Assembly (NCBI GenBank): GCA_016081115.2
Contig: CM071930.1
Span: forward strand, 29,527,641-29,591,640
DNA from: Rehmannia glutinosa
Lineage: Eukaryota > Streptophyta > Magnoliopsida > Lamiales > Orobanchaceae
Length of the DNA: 64,000 bases
Direction of reading: 5' to 3'
The notes under the pieces were generated by a model. That model was not told the DNA's origin. It saw only the letters and a list, made by a program, of their open reading frames with translations, and did not search any database. Shown here piece after piece: positions 35,226 to 46,610 of this stretch (position 1 is its first letter; every line of letters starts with the position of its first letter). The translations under genes were made by a program, and so were the position numbers.

Positions 35226-35300
35226 GTTACATAACTCGATATCGAGTTAGTTACGTAACTCGATGTCGAGTTACGAATCGATATCGAGTTGTGCTTAAGA
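35226..35300. repeat. Cluster of short palindromes (AACTCGATATCGAGTT type)
   Basis: In about 70 bp there are AACTCGATATCGAGTT (perfect), GTTACGTAAC (perfect), AACTCGATGTCGAGTT (one mismatch) and a partial third copy. The related 'taactcgatatcc' stands at 30393 on the other side of the Ale-like element, so that element inserted into the cluster. Confidence 0.8.
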
Positions 35301-37004
35301 CCTGGTTCAAGTTACATATCAAGTTAAATGTAGTGGATATCCAATCACATAATTTGATATCTAGTTATATTTGTTTGTGTCCAGACTTCAGACAAACTGT
35401 CTGATATGTACAACCAAGATCCATTTGTTCATTTTTGATAGGTCTGGGAATGGAAATAGGGCACACCGCAAAAATGGAAGGGAAAGCTTAATTCATACAT
35501 GAAGTCCCGGCTAATATCCGACATATCGAATAAGCTGACGGCCGCAAGAATATTATAACTCAGTACGAAAATAATTATGACACTGAAATGTCTAAAGGAT
35601 ATGCTAGAGATAGGATAAAATATTTACATTTTTTTCGAGATTTCATCGACCGCCGTTAATATTGGCCCATTGAATTATTTTAAAAAGTTGAAGGAGAGAA
35701 CAAGAAAGATCTAAGAGAGAGAGATACGTGAAGGAGAGAAAGAGATAGGCCAACTCAACAACTCAAAATAATATGCTAGAAGGGTATGAATGCTATTTGT
35801 TTTGTCAAAATGGCTAAAAATATTTATTTTTAAAAGATGCCTAATTTTCGTTTTGTAATTATAAAAGTGGACATTTTGGCTCATTTCTACAAAAAAATTG
35901 ATAAAGAATTTATAGGGTAGGGTTTTAAATGTGAATATGTTTGATTTAGTATGTATTTTTGAAATTTTCATGCAAATACGTGGTATAATAATAATTTATT
36001 TAGATGATATGTACATAGTGCAACCACTTGAATTATATTATTTGAAAATAATAATATAAATGAATGGAATTGATAATAGGGATACCACTTTTAAAATTTA
36101 GTTTGGATATGATAACTTACCTCTATGTTAAAGTGCTAGTTTTTTTTTTTTATGTTTACAATGTATTAATTGCCACATATATATATATATATATTGTTTT
36201 ATAATTATGTTAAATTCATAGAAAGTTGTTATTACGTATAATTCATGCTTAGAAAGTTGTGTAAGAATAAATAGCTAGACGCAAGGTTTAATCCCAAAGA
36301 AGGATTTAGTTTTAAAATTATATAGATTTAATGATATTAATGGACTTTTGATAAATTAATAATATAGTTAATAAATAATTAATTAATGAAGATCTTCGAG
36401 ACTATATAACTCAATGCCATAAATAAAATTATTGTTTAAAAAACATGGGTTCCATCAGGTTGGCTGGTGTGTGTCAGTGTATGTGTGTGTCTCTGTGTCC
36501 TTCTTTACACTTTGTCTGTGTCGAACTGTTTGGGACTTTATAGTATCTTTTCCCCATAAGTAGCAATTTTTAAGTGAATGCATATTTATCACATATATAT
36601 ATATATATATATATTGTCCAGTAAGTATTTTAAAGAATATGATAAGGCACATTTACTAAAGATTGATGTTTATCCGGAAGGAAAAAATTATATGATAATG
36701 TTAGTTATTGTATATATAATATCTTGATATTTCATTACTATACTATTTTATTATAATATTATTAAATTATTTGACGTTCAGACGCTATAAATTTCGGATA
36801 CCCATACTAATTAATTAGGTCCTAGGTCAAACGTTAGTCGAATCTCAATCTAGCTAATTAATCTGGCATCTTATAACGAAAGTAGATTTTAGGAAGCAAG
36901 TTAAACACAATTAATTAATTCTTAATCACTTTGTAAAAGAAGATAATTAGTTGCTAATTAATCACCTGATATTGTTGTGAATCGATCTGTTGTAGCACGC
37001 TTAA
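35301..37004. other. AT-rich intergenic DNA with microsatellites
   Basis: (AT) runs occur near 36178-36194 and 36595-36613, and a (GT/TGTC) rich stretch lies near 36468-36500. The last 60 bases are probably the 3' untranslated region of the minus-strand gene ending at 37005. No other gene is seen. Confidence 0.5.
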
Positions 37005-37856
37005 TTAAAGGCCTAAACTGAGCGCAGTGTTTACGTCCAATTTCCATGCAAAACCAGCAAATTCCATCCTCCAAACATCGCATGGCACTATTTTGTTCCA
37101 TTTCTGCCCCTGTCCTCTTTGTTGAATAACCCTTACTCTGCATGCAAATGAAGGGTAAAAATGGGGCAATTCTTGTTTCACAACCAACCACACCAGAAAC
37201 CCCTTCTCCGCACCGATTTGTGCGTCCACCGCCACCATTTTTTTATACGCTTCGTTGACCCAAATAACGTTATTCTTCGAGTCGGATATGAAACCCGGAC
37301 ACGTGTCCTGTTCCAGACTGTAGATCTTATCCTTATCTGAAAACCCTAACCCTACCGCAGTAAACCTATCCGTCACGCATTCCACGATTATCAACGTCTC
37401 GATCACAGATCTGACGCTACCAAAATCCATTGTTCCACCTCCAGAATTAGCCGCCACCTCAATATCATCTACGTCATATCGATCTGTACTATTCAGGTTT
37501 TCCTGATTTGTTTGCGCGCTGTTATTATTGTAGCTGTTGTCCTCAGTTTCAGATCTCTCCGGCAGAAGCTGAAGCGTAACCGCTCCTTTTTCCTGCGACG
37601 ACTCGTCTTCGATACCAGAGTTTTCCGGCTGCGATATTTTATCGCCTTGTGTAATTTTCGTCTTGGCGCACTTTTTACTTTGCCGACCACGAACCCTAAC
37701 ATACTTCCTCTTGGCTCTCCTCCAACCGGCGCCGTTCCCTTTATCCTGCTCCGCCGTGCCGGAGATCGCTTCACCTCCGACAGGCTTCGGCGCAATAGGC
37801 CGAAATCTGAGCATCATCCGGTTCATTACCGACTGATTATCCGACGATCTACGCAT
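37005..37856 (-). CDS. DUF7950-like plant protein, intronless
   Basis: A single open frame of 283 codons begins at ATG 37856 ('MRRSSDNQSVMNRMMLRFRP') and ends at 37005. The N-terminal half is low in complexity: a basic stretch (residues about 50-70, 'RRAKRKYVRVRGRQSKKCAK') that could be a nuclear localisation signal, then an acidic, Asn/Gln-rich linker (about 70-140). The C-terminal half (about 145-283) is compact, with 'VIETLIIVECVTDRFTAVGL', 'DTCPGFISDSKNNVIWVNEA' and a closing 'WRMEFAGFAWKLDV'. The last two blocks are the hallmark of the plant-specific DUF7950 group. Their wording hints at a PAS-like fold, which is inference. Biochemical function is not known. The frame is clean and the base composition more balanced than that of its neighbours, so it is probably an active single-copy gene. 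The family name is from memory. Confidence 0.8.
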   Translation of the reverse strand: MRRSSDNQSVMNRMMLRFRPIAPKPVGGEAISGTAEQDKGNGAGWRRAKRKYVRVRGRQSKKCAKTKITQGDKISQPENSGIEDESSQEKGAVTLQLLPERSETEDNSYNNNSAQTNQENLNSTDRYDVDDIEVAANSGGGTMDFGSVRSVIETLIIVECVTDRFTAVGLGFSDKDKIYSLEQDTCPGFISDSKNNVIWVNEAYKKMVAVDAQIGAEKGFLVWLVVKQELPHFYPSFACRVRVIQQRGQGQKWNKIVPCDVWRMEFAGFAWKLDVNTALSLGL

Positions 37857-38199
37857 CGATCTACCGATCTAGAACCACAAAAATCGACGACCTAACTTTT
37901 CCATTCATCTGCGAATCCAATGATCCAAATCTGAAAAAGCAAATGCTCACTGGCTACATATTAGGCAACCAACAAAAGAAAAGGTAATGTACGAAATAGC
38001 GACACATGTTAGTCCATCACAGGCTGAAATGAAGATTTTAAAAAAGGAGGAGGGGGGGGTGATATCCATATAATATAATTGGCTGTGCGTGAAACTGACC
38101 AATGATAGAGCGCTAGGTGTCCGCAGGTGCAGTGGTTGAGGGGGCACCCAGCCATTCTTAAGGAATCATGGTGTTTTTCATGAGGGGTGAAAATGGAAA
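37857..38199 (-). promoter_or_regulatory. Leader and upstream region of the DUF7950-like gene
   Basis: Minus-strand upstream DNA with a G/A-rich run (ggaggagggggggg, 38045-38058, plus strand). No clear TATA box. It is shared with a possible divergent promoter at 38200-38425. Confidence 0.4.
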
Positions 38200-38425
38200 G
38201 GAGGTTCCAGAACATGGACACGTGTAGGGTTTGCGTTGCTAATTAATAGTGAAAGTTACAGTCTATATAAGTTATATATATATATATATACAGATGAGAG
38301 AGAGAGAATGGAAGCTCACTCGCTATGCGCTCTAAGTGTGGAGCATGCAACAAATATTTGCTAATTAGGGTTTCTAACTGATCTGCAACCAGCTGATTTA
38401 GATGAAAAAGGGTCAAGACAGGTAA
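38200..38425 (+). promoter_or_regulatory. Promoter-like region and possible first exon, plus strand
   Basis: In order: TTCCAGAA (heat-shock-type core), GACACGTGTAGG (ABRE/G-box, about 38218), TCTATATAAG (TATA, about 38263), an (AT) run, a GAGAGA leader, a short ATG frame and CAAGACAG|GTAAGTA, a consensus 5' splice site near 38420. No coding exon with this orientation was found downstream before 40250. It may start a non-coding RNA or a gene lost to deletion. Confidence 0.4.
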
Positions 38426-40249
38426 GTATATAACATACTATCTAATTTATTTCAATGATAATATATATCACAACTTCAATGTTGGTATCGTCTCGTGATT
38501 TAATTATTTCATAACCTCATTAATTTCACAAGTCGTACATAGCAATTGATATGTGGCAATAAACTGATCAACATTGGTACTGTCAGAAATGGTAATTTCT
38601 TGTAAATGGTGTGACTATAATACTCTATGCCACTTCTCATGTGACAATTTGGCTAATTTCCAGAGTACGTACTTTCTAGGGGGCAGCACGACTACTTGTT
38701 ACCCCTTAATTATTTCCTTAACTTGAATATTAATTAATTTCATATGTAGTCACCATGTCGGACAATTCCTGTTTCAATTATTTTTTCCCATTAACATAAT
38801 ATATTTAAAAAATTATGGTCCAGCGCAATTAAGGCTGTGCGAGAGAGTAGGGGAGCACCCTCTAGCTATGCCCTGCTCATACATTCTATTTTGGACAAAC
38901 AAATTATCCACATGATTATTTAATTTACTGTTTCAAAAATAATCCACATCTTCGTACTTGGTTAATATATATTATAAATAATTAATGGGTTGATGGAAAA
39001 ATGAATGGTAAGTAATAAAAATGAAGACATTATCATGTGGAGAAAGTACTAAAATTGCTTGCACAAAAGTAGACAACCTATGGTTAACAAAGTAAATGTA
39101 CGTACCATCTTGGTCTTGGCCTCTTTCTCCTTTGTCATTTTCAATTCGTATGGGGATAAGTGAAGACAGATGTCCACGAAATGGGAAAGCGAGTAAGCTA
39201 CATGCTTTATTCCAACCAGAGAATGGTGTAATACGTGTAAGGCCTTGTGAGGTTGTTTAATCTTAGGGAAAAGATCCAGATTGTGATTGGTTGTGGTTGG
39301 AAGCATTCATTGATTGGTGGAAGTAGAAATAACAAAAAAGTCTTTCTTAGTTATCTGCAGAAAGTTTTAAGAAAATATTGTTTCAATTCCACCAATCATG
39401 GGTCTTTATTTTTTAATTAAAGAAAAACGAAAAAAGAAAAGAAAAAAAGAATCGCATTCATTGACAAATTTTTAGTACTTACCTGCCAACTGATGAGGAT
39501 GTCCTCACTGCCAACACATGATTTTAAATTTTTTTGGCCCCCTACTGAGGTAAGGATGAGAAATAATGAATGATAATGCCCTTCCAAATGAATCCATCTT
39601 TAATTATATATATGAAATGAAATTATTGACTTATTGATTTATGCAATCACACCCCTAATAGCTCGTCATTTTGTGGTTTCTTATCTTGATTAAGCGTTAA
39701 GAATATTAACTTTAAAATCCTTCCTATAATCGATGATATTCCGGACCGTCTAGTATTCTTCTGTACGCTTAATAACACTTGAATTTATGTGGATCTCAAT
39801 TTTCATGAATAATTTTGTGTGATAATTTCACATCTATCAATTTTAATTTGTTTCGTCTTCCACATAATAATGACATGTGAACTTATATAATATTCAAATT
39901 GCACCAATAAATTGAGGGAACCCTTTATTTTCTGGCAACCTCATGACTCGGCTGTTGCGAAAGAATTGGATTGCTTAAATTATTATAACATAACAGACAT
40001 ATAATATTCTAATACTTATTTATAAACAATACTCAATGATAAATATTAAAAATTGTTTGTTCTGAGATGAGCAAGAAGCAGATGGCCGAGCCTCCTGACA
40101 AATCATTCAAACCGAGCCGAGAAATAACCATCGAAGCAGTCGCTATAATTATACTTAATTACAATCAACACCTAATACGTATTTCATTACCAAAAAATAA
40201 TAGTAGTATACTAGTATTCCCAGATGTTTCTTTTAGGTGCACATCGTAA
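38426..40249. other. Intergenic DNA without a recognised gene
   Basis: AT-rich single-copy-looking sequence. Short open stretches (for example 39049-39306 minus) have no recognisable domain. I see no tRNA and no known microRNA. Confidence 0.4.
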
Positions 40250-40560
40250 TGACTGCAAAAGACACTAAATAGTTTTATTGGTGGATGGAGATTTTGGTGG
40301 GCCCCGTGAAAAAGCAGCGTATCTTACGAAAGGAAGCGTTTCAATTGGGTAGTTGGAATTGACCAATGGGAGAGAGGACATATGTCCAAGCACTCGATGA
40401 CACTGTGGGACAACTTTTGGATTAACTAGACGCGTGGCGAATTATTTTAAGCCGTTTGAAATTTTGAAATTCCCTGAAAGATGATTCAGGTGTTGGATTG
40501 AGGACGCGTGGATGGCCCGATGACGTCTTGTCGGACTATATATGATGGGTGGGTCAAAGG
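40250..40560 (+). promoter_or_regulatory. Promoter-like stretch with no downstream gene
   Basis: More GC-balanced than its surroundings. It carries ACCAATGGG (CCAAT), GACGCGTGGCG, GGACGCGTGG, GATGACGTCTTG (bZIP/TGACG core) and a TATA box GACTATATATG (about 40534). Retroelement DNA begins about 200 bp further on, so the gene it served may have been displaced. Confidence 0.35.
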
Positions 40561-40768
40561 AATATATAATTCTCAATGATTGGATGATTTAGTTCAAATA
40601 CAGTACCCAACAAATTTTCTTAGACCTTGTAAGTATGAATTTTTAAGACCATTTTCCATTCTCCAGTGTTAGAAAATAAATTTTCTAATTTATTGATTTT
40701 TATGTAAAAATTAAAATATGATTGGTTTTTTTGTCCAAATTTTTGTTATGATTATTTGTGGAATGAAA
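40561..40768. other. AT-rich spacer before the Tat-like LTR
   Basis: No gene seen. It lies between the promoter-like stretch and the proposed LTR start TGTTGGAGGCAACAACG at 40769. Confidence 0.35.
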
Positions 40769-40883
40769 ATTGTTGGAGGCAACAACGATAATTAATAATT
40801 AATATATCAATTTATATATTGTAATATTATTGATTGCTCAATGAGCTATTAATGAAATAACCTTGCCTAAAGGAGTCCTGAAT

Positions 40884-41775
40884 TAGGGATGGCAACGGGG
40901 CGGGTCTGGGACGAGTTTGGCTAATTCCGGGACCCGCCCCGCTAGGAAAAATTGGACCCGAAACCTGCCCCGCCTTGGACCCGGGATCCGACGGGTTCAA
41001 CCGGTTGGACCCGCCAAACAAATTTTTTTGGCCTAACTTAGTTCACTGCTTTGTTGACCACTCGCTAGCTACTGCATTTATAGTGAGTTTATATATAGTC
41101 TTCATCAATTCATGTATAGTGAGTTTATATATACTACATTAAAGCCCGCAAGTCATTTAGAGCAATCAAAAAAAACAAGCTGGAAGTTTTAGATATAACA
41201 AGAACTAATGAATTAAAAAAAAGGATGAACCCCATCCCTGAGGGCCTGCACTGCTCTTGCCCTAGAGCTTCGTGGAGGATGTGAAGCGCGTGTTATGCCT
41301 CAGTAGTCGAGGTCCTTGGGGCTGCCAGAGATGAGTCACCACACAAGAAGTTCTCCTCCACCCTGTAAATCGTTACCAGAGGGATTCGAACAACCACACT
41401 GTGGGTGCCAGCAAACAGACATCACGTCACCCAAGTCCTTTACCAATTGAGTATGCCTTGGAGGCAAGAACTAATGAATTAAAGAACCCATAAATGGTGG
41501 ATAATAAGTTTTCCCTTTTATTTTTTGAATTAGACAATCAGTTTTTTCATATAATTGCATTATGAGAAAGTAAAAACCTTAGTTAAGTTGACTACAAGAT
41601 AGAATAAACTTTTGTTTTATAAATAGATTTATAAAACTTTAATAAAAATTATATATGGGGCGGTCCAGCTGGACCCGTTACCCGCCCCAGACTCGACAGT
41701 TTTTTATAAAACGGGTCCATAACCTATCCTGGGACCCGCTTGCCCGGGTTTAGACCCGCCCCATTGCCAACCCTA
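40884..41775. mobile_element. hAT-type MITE with 23-bp inverted ends, inserted in the Tat-like LTR
   Basis: The left end begins TAGGGATGGCAACGGGGCG and the inverted right end TAGGGTTGGCAATGGGGCG. The full 23-bp ends agree at 21 positions. The flanking 8-mers TCCTGAAT and TCCGGAAC agree at 6 of 8. Without the SINE it carries, it is about 626 bp. It has the same family of ends as 28894-29263. Confidence 0.8.
41218..41465 (-). mobile_element. tRNA-derived SINE with perfect 18-bp target duplication
   Basis: On the minus strand it starts GCCTCCAAGGCATACTCAATT. It has an A-box-like 'actcaattggtaaagg' and a B-box-like 'gttgttcgaatccctc' about 50 bp apart, as in a tRNA-type polymerase III promoter, and it ends in a short T run. 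The 18-mer AAGAACTAATGAATTAAA flanks it exactly (41200-41217 and 41466-41483). The T-tailed end is like plant Au-type SINEs. It needs a partner LINE for movement. Confidence 0.85.
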
Positions 41776-42139
41776 TCCGGAACTGGTCCACATGCCAATT
41801 TCTCTTACACGGCTCACGATGCCCATCACCCCGGTATATATAGGCCCTCCTTTTCATTTGTAAGTAATCTGACTCATAATTACTCTTAAGCATTAATTTA
41901 GTTCGTTCACTGTCTTAATTTCTCTCTCGATAACTGTGCTGACTTGAGCGTCGGAGAGCCCTCCCTAGGACAACCTCGGGGGCCGTCTAACATTTGCGTA
42001 TGTGCAGATATGTTTCCAACTGAAGAATTCCCAGTTTGGATAAGAAAACTTATAAGACTTTCTCCTTTGGGAAGAAGAAGACTTTGACTTTCGTCAGAAT
42101 CCTTGACTTGGAGTGATTTACCCTAAAAAGCAGCATCAT

Positions 42140-42159
42140 ATTGGTGCTGTATGTGGGAA
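42140..42159 (+). promoter_or_regulatory. Primer-site region of the first Tat-like element
   Basis: ATTGGTGCTGTATGTGGGAA resembles the conserved post-LTR sequence ATTGGCGCCGTCTGTGGGAA of many plant Tat-type elements, with changes at CpG positions. Confidence 0.6.
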
Positions 42160-42177
42160 TAGCAAAAGCACAAGAAG

Positions 42178-43599
42178 ATGCAGGCCCGATCTCAAGCACG
42201 TGAAGCCGGATCTCTGGTTGTTGGACGCAGGGCCATAGATCAACAAGAGGAAAGTCCATCAAGAAGGCGGGAGGCCAGCTACCTCTCCACCAGAAGGCCC
42301 CCGACAAGAAGAAAGTGCACCGCCACCTCCATCCGGAGGAGCTCCGCCAATTGAAGAAATTTGCCTGACCAAGTAAACACATTGAATCCTGTTAGAAGAA
42401 GTCACCCAGAATGTTGCGAGACATCAAACCATAGCTGGAGTCGTGGGAAGACCACCTTGAGCTCCACCCGCTACTGAAGACCCTATATAACTTGGGAAGT
42501 CAGGGAGTAAAGAATGAAAGACGTAACGAGAATCACATGGAACCGCCACCAATAGAAGAGTCCCAAGCAACGCAACCCAGTCATACCCACTCACAAGCTA
42601 CTGTCTCAAGGAAGAGGAGTCTATTGGCCCCGACCATCTTGACTGAGCCACTACCCTCAGGAATCAAGACCTTCAAACTCCCGAAGTATGATGGAAACAG
42701 AGATCCCCAGGAGCATTTTGATAAATTCTATGCTAAAGCAGATCTCTACGAGATGATGGATGCTGCTTACATCAAAGCATTCCTAACTACCCTAACCAAA
42801 CAAGCCCTAGCTTGGTTCAATCAACTCCCGGAAGGTTCCATCACCATGATGCACAAATTTGCTGAGGCTTTTGCGCAAAAATTCTCCATCAACAAGGAAA
42901 ACCACGAGACTATTACACATTTATTTCAATTCAAGATGGGTGAGCGTATACATGATTTTATGGGATAACTCGTGGAAACCGTAAATGAAGTTACTAACAT
43001 CCAGCGGGAGACCTTAACTAGGATTCAGCAACGCGCCACTCCCCAAGAACATTTTGTGGGACCATTGAAAGGAGGATTTCTTGTCACTCCCAAGAGAATC
43101 ACAAACCGCACCAGAGCACCCGTCTGGGTAGATGAAGCCAGGAAGTCTCCATGAAAGAACAAGCGCAAAACCAGAGAGGACGACGAGAACCAGCCTCGAA
43201 CACATAGAAAATGCACCACTGACTGAGATACTAGCCACAGCTCGGAGACAGAAAATCATAGAGCCTCCTCAAAAAGTGGGAGACAATCCCACACGACTTC
43301 GGTCCAACTGTTATTGCTACTTCTACCATGATAGGGGACACACGACTGGAACTTGCATTCAGCTAAGAAGCGCAATTGAGAGGCAGATTCAGAAAGGTCA
43401 CCTACAAGAATATGTGGATTACCACAAGGTGCATCAAAATCATGATCAAACCTGGGAAGAAAGTAGCAGAGGACGACCCTCATCACACCATGAAGACAGT
43501 CCGATTCATCACCCTGGGAATTCCTTACCCCCACAATACAGACTTCAGACAACACCTCGTGAACTGGTCTCGAGCCACCTCCTCTATAATTCAACTATA
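42178..43599 (+). pseudogene. Tat-like Gag, broken and truncated
   Basis: From the ATG at 42178 ('MQARSQAREAGSLVVGRR') a Pro/Arg/Ser-rich N-terminus runs with stops to about 42480. The best part (42640-42965) carries the Ty3/gypsy Gag core: 'LPSGIKTFKLPKYDGNRDPQ', 'HFDKFYAKADLYEMMDAAYI' and 'TKQALAWFNQLPEGSI'. A zinc motif (about 43312-43360) is read as 'CYFYHDRGHTTGTC', where one His ligand seems displaced by Tyr. 'LRSAIERQIQKGHLQEYVD' follows. The sequence stops at 43600 where a copia LTR begins, so all of pol is missing here. Confidence 0.75.
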
Positions 43600-44732
43600 T
43601 ATTGGGAAAATTTAATTGTATAAATTTTGATGATGAGTGTAAAACTTAGACAAGAAAGTTGGCACCCCATTTTCTGTTGCAATTCAATTATATAATAGAT
43701 AGGTTATATAAGCTAAGTATCAAAGAAGCCAAGTTGAAAGTCGAAGAAGTTGACTGAAGGGCGCAGTGGAGAATCAACTGAGTTACAACTGAGTGTCCAA
43801 GAGAAGATTTAGTCAAGTACCAAAAAGTTGTGTTTGTCAGCAGACGAATAGCTGAGTCACTCCCAGATGTTTCAAGAAGACTTATAAAAGGGTATAACAG
43901 CAAAAGGACTCGAAGAAAGCCGTTTTGATGAAAGAAGGCAAAAAGGCTGGGAACCAATGAGATATTCACAGAACACCGGCTGTGTTTCAGGCAACCTGCA
44001 GGACATTAATACAAGGTTGGGTCAACATCAATTGTTGTATAACAAGACAAGCCAACAATCAAGAAGTGGAGTTTGAAAAGTGTTTATCTCTTCAAAGGAC
44101 ACATTTTGGAACTGCCACTATTAAAAGTTAAGAAACATATGTGAGAGAGTACGAGACACACATTCTAGCAATCTGAGCAAGCAAGCAAAAATACTCTCAA
44201 GCAATAAACTCTAATCCTCAAGCCTAAATTTGAAGTTACTCTATCCAACACATTCAGTGAAGGAGGAAAAGCTTCAACAAGTTGAAGAGGGAATTCGTAT
44301 AAAGAACAAAGCATTCTTTACATCCAAGGATTGAAGGAAGTACATTGAGGTTCAAGTTAGAACCAGCTTTGAATCCTTTGGAGGGATTCGTGATCTATTC
44401 CAAGGATTTGAAGTAGCTGGAGTAGTGAGACAACGGTCTTGCGAAGAGCTAAGTCCCAGAAGTAGAGTCAGCTGTGTGATCAAGGATTACTCAGACTATT
44501 GTATCCATCTTGTAACAGATGTTGCATTAGTGGATTACCTCCAGAAGTTGGAGAAGAGTGGCGTAGAAAAATTACCCCATCCTCGAACCACTATAAATTG
44601 CTTTGTGTCTATTACTTAACTTTCAACACTTTATTGCTTACATATTTTATACTGCTGATTGATATATTTGCTTGATAATAACTTAATCAAAACAAGTGTT
44701 GTAAAATATATTTAAACAAAAAAGGTGTATGT
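43600..44732 (+). mobile_element. Copia LTR of the element-B type, 3'-truncated
   Basis: It starts TATTGGGAAAATTT and follows copia B's LTR closely: 'aaaacttagacaagaaagtt', 'ggcaccccattttc', 'gacaagccaacaa', 'ttagtggattacctcc' and 'ccccatcctcgaacc'. It breaks off at about 44732 near 'aaaaggtgta', where B's LTR would continue for about 250 bp. The next base block starts TGTGACGACCC, probably another LTR inserted here. Confidence 0.75.
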
Positions 44733-46600
44733 GACGACCCAACCATTTTTAATTACTCGATCTTTTCAAATTAATATTCATGAATAATGTTGCATCAAAT
44801 ATCTAGATTATATTTTTAAGTGTGTGATTTACTCGCTTTATGCATTTCATATAATTTGAGCACCCATGAACCGATTGCGTCCCTAACCACGGTAATGGAT
44901 ATGAATGGATATCATGATGACATATTATGGATATTATTATGGAGTTTCAGACTTAAATTTTAGGATCGAGATTTTTGGACCGATTAAGTGAATTTTGGGA
45001 GATTTTCATTAAAGTGCTTATTTATATTTTGGGAATTAGAGACGAAATTTCCACCTCATATTTTTATTATTATTAGTGGCTATCTATTTTATGAAAAATG
45101 AGTTTTAATTAACTTTCGGGATTTTAAAAATAATAATAGCTACTTAAGGATTGTTAAAATACTAACTTTTATTAAATAATTTTAAAGTAGGCTTTTCCAC
45201 CCCAAGCTCTCTTGCTTTTTATAAAATGCCCAACTCCCTCACACTCCCATACTTAGACTAAAAAGCACCATTGTTGAGAAAGCTTCAAGAGGTAAATTTT
45301 CTTCATCTTTTCTTTATTATTGTCTTTTCTTTAAATCTTTTTAGGGGGATGATCCTATGATACTATCAACCATATAAATGAATTTTGATGATGAAAATGT
45401 GAAGATTAAAACCCCCATTTCGAGATGTTATTTTCCGCCATTTAGAGATTTTTGGACAAATGATTTTTGTTTCATTTTTTGATTAAAGATTGTGTCATAT
45501 CTAACAAGTAGGAGTATGATTATGTGTTTTAATATTATTTTAAAAATGAAAAATATACTCCTTAATTAATCTATAATGGACGGCCAAGGAGCAATTTTTT
45601 TGGTTGATGTTTTGTTTGTTTTAAGTATGATTAAATATATTTTAATGGTTTAATAAGATGATTCTAGACTTTATTTTTGGTTTTGAGCTTTATTTAATTT
45701 ATGATGATTTAAGCATGATATTAATGGTTTAATAAGATGTTTAGAAGTTGTTTAAGTGATTGTTGGTGAAAAATTTATGTTAGTAGATGAACTTTAACAA
45801 TTAGTGGTTTTTGGTCTCTTTGATCCACCATTTTTGAAGATTGAAGCTTAAAGCTTTGAGGATGGCTTTTAATGAACTCAATCAGTTTTAAAAGTGGTTT
45901 TACTGTTAAAAAGGTGATTAAAATTAAGTACTTAGAGTTAGAGAAAAAATCGAATATAGGTCATGGGAGTGGTGTTGGTGAATAGGGGCTGCCATGGGAA
46001 ATATGATGATAGGTTGGTAGGGTGGGTGGTAGGTGTAGGTGTTGGTGCATAAGAAAGAGTGATCGATTTGATGTAAAGTATGATGTGATGTAACATGTGC
46101 TTTTGGCACGCAAACCAATGTTACTTTTTGAAAAGTTGATGTTAAGTGTTAGGTCAGAAGGTTCGGGTTATGAGGCAAAAAAGATAGCGAAGTGACATAA
46201 AGTGATTTTTCGGGAAACGTGACATTTCAGAAAGATTTTTTTTAAGAATGACGTGACTAAGATATTAACAAGATTTTTCGAGATGATGTGTTATTTTTAA
46301 ATAAATTGAGAGTAAAACTCGAGTTATGATTTTATATATTAAGGGTTCGATTAATCGATAATTTTATCTAAAATGGATCGTTAGTCAATTAATTATTTTA
46401 GGTGATTAATTAAGGATTAATTGAATTTAATTAGTCATACTTTGACTTTATTCTTTGACTTTTATGTTGACTTTTGACTTTGACCGTTAAATGACTTTGA
46501 CTTTGACCTTGGTCAACTATCGTTTTTAAAGCTACTTAAAAGGGTACCGAACACCCGATTATAAGATACTTGACTTTAAGGAATGTATTAGACTTTACTT
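44733..46600 (+). mobile_element. Probable LTR of a Tekay-type chromovirus (gypsy)
   Basis: It begins TGTGACGACCCAACC, the usual start of plant Tekay/Del LTRs. It has a TATA-type box (TTTTATAAAATGCCC, about 45217) and, near 46430-46520, a run of TTGACTTT/TTGACC words common in such LTRs. The right boundary is unclear and no internal coding region follows, so it is a solo or truncated LTR. Long AT-rich inner parts show no gene. Confidence 0.45.
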
Positions 46601-46610
46601 AGCCTAAGAG

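Larger units (their letters stand above)
40769..42139 (+). mobile_element. 5' LTR of a Tat-like Ty3/gypsy element (interrupted)
   Basis: The right part has a TATA box (GGTATATATAGG, about 41833) and the words 'tgacttgagcgtcggag', typical of this group's LTRs close to their 3' end. It ends just before the primer-site region ATTGGTGCTGTATGTGGG (42140). The left start at TGTTGGAGGCAACAACG (40769) is a proposal. A MITE (40884-41775) splits it. Without the insert the LTR is about 480 bp. Confidence 0.55.

Noticed and set aside
37512..37895. 127-codon open stretch on the plus strand opposite the DUF7950-like gene
   Set aside because: It is the shadow of the minus-strand gene, with an Arg/Leu-rich product and no family pattern.
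38300..38345. Possible miR390-like sequence (aagctcactcgctatgcgctc)
   Set aside because: Too many mismatches to the known microRNA and no matching star arm or hairpin in the flank.
41380..41465. tRNA gene suggested by A- and B-box sequences
   Set aside because: The boxes belong to a SINE with target duplications. No cloverleaf with paired acceptor stem is present.
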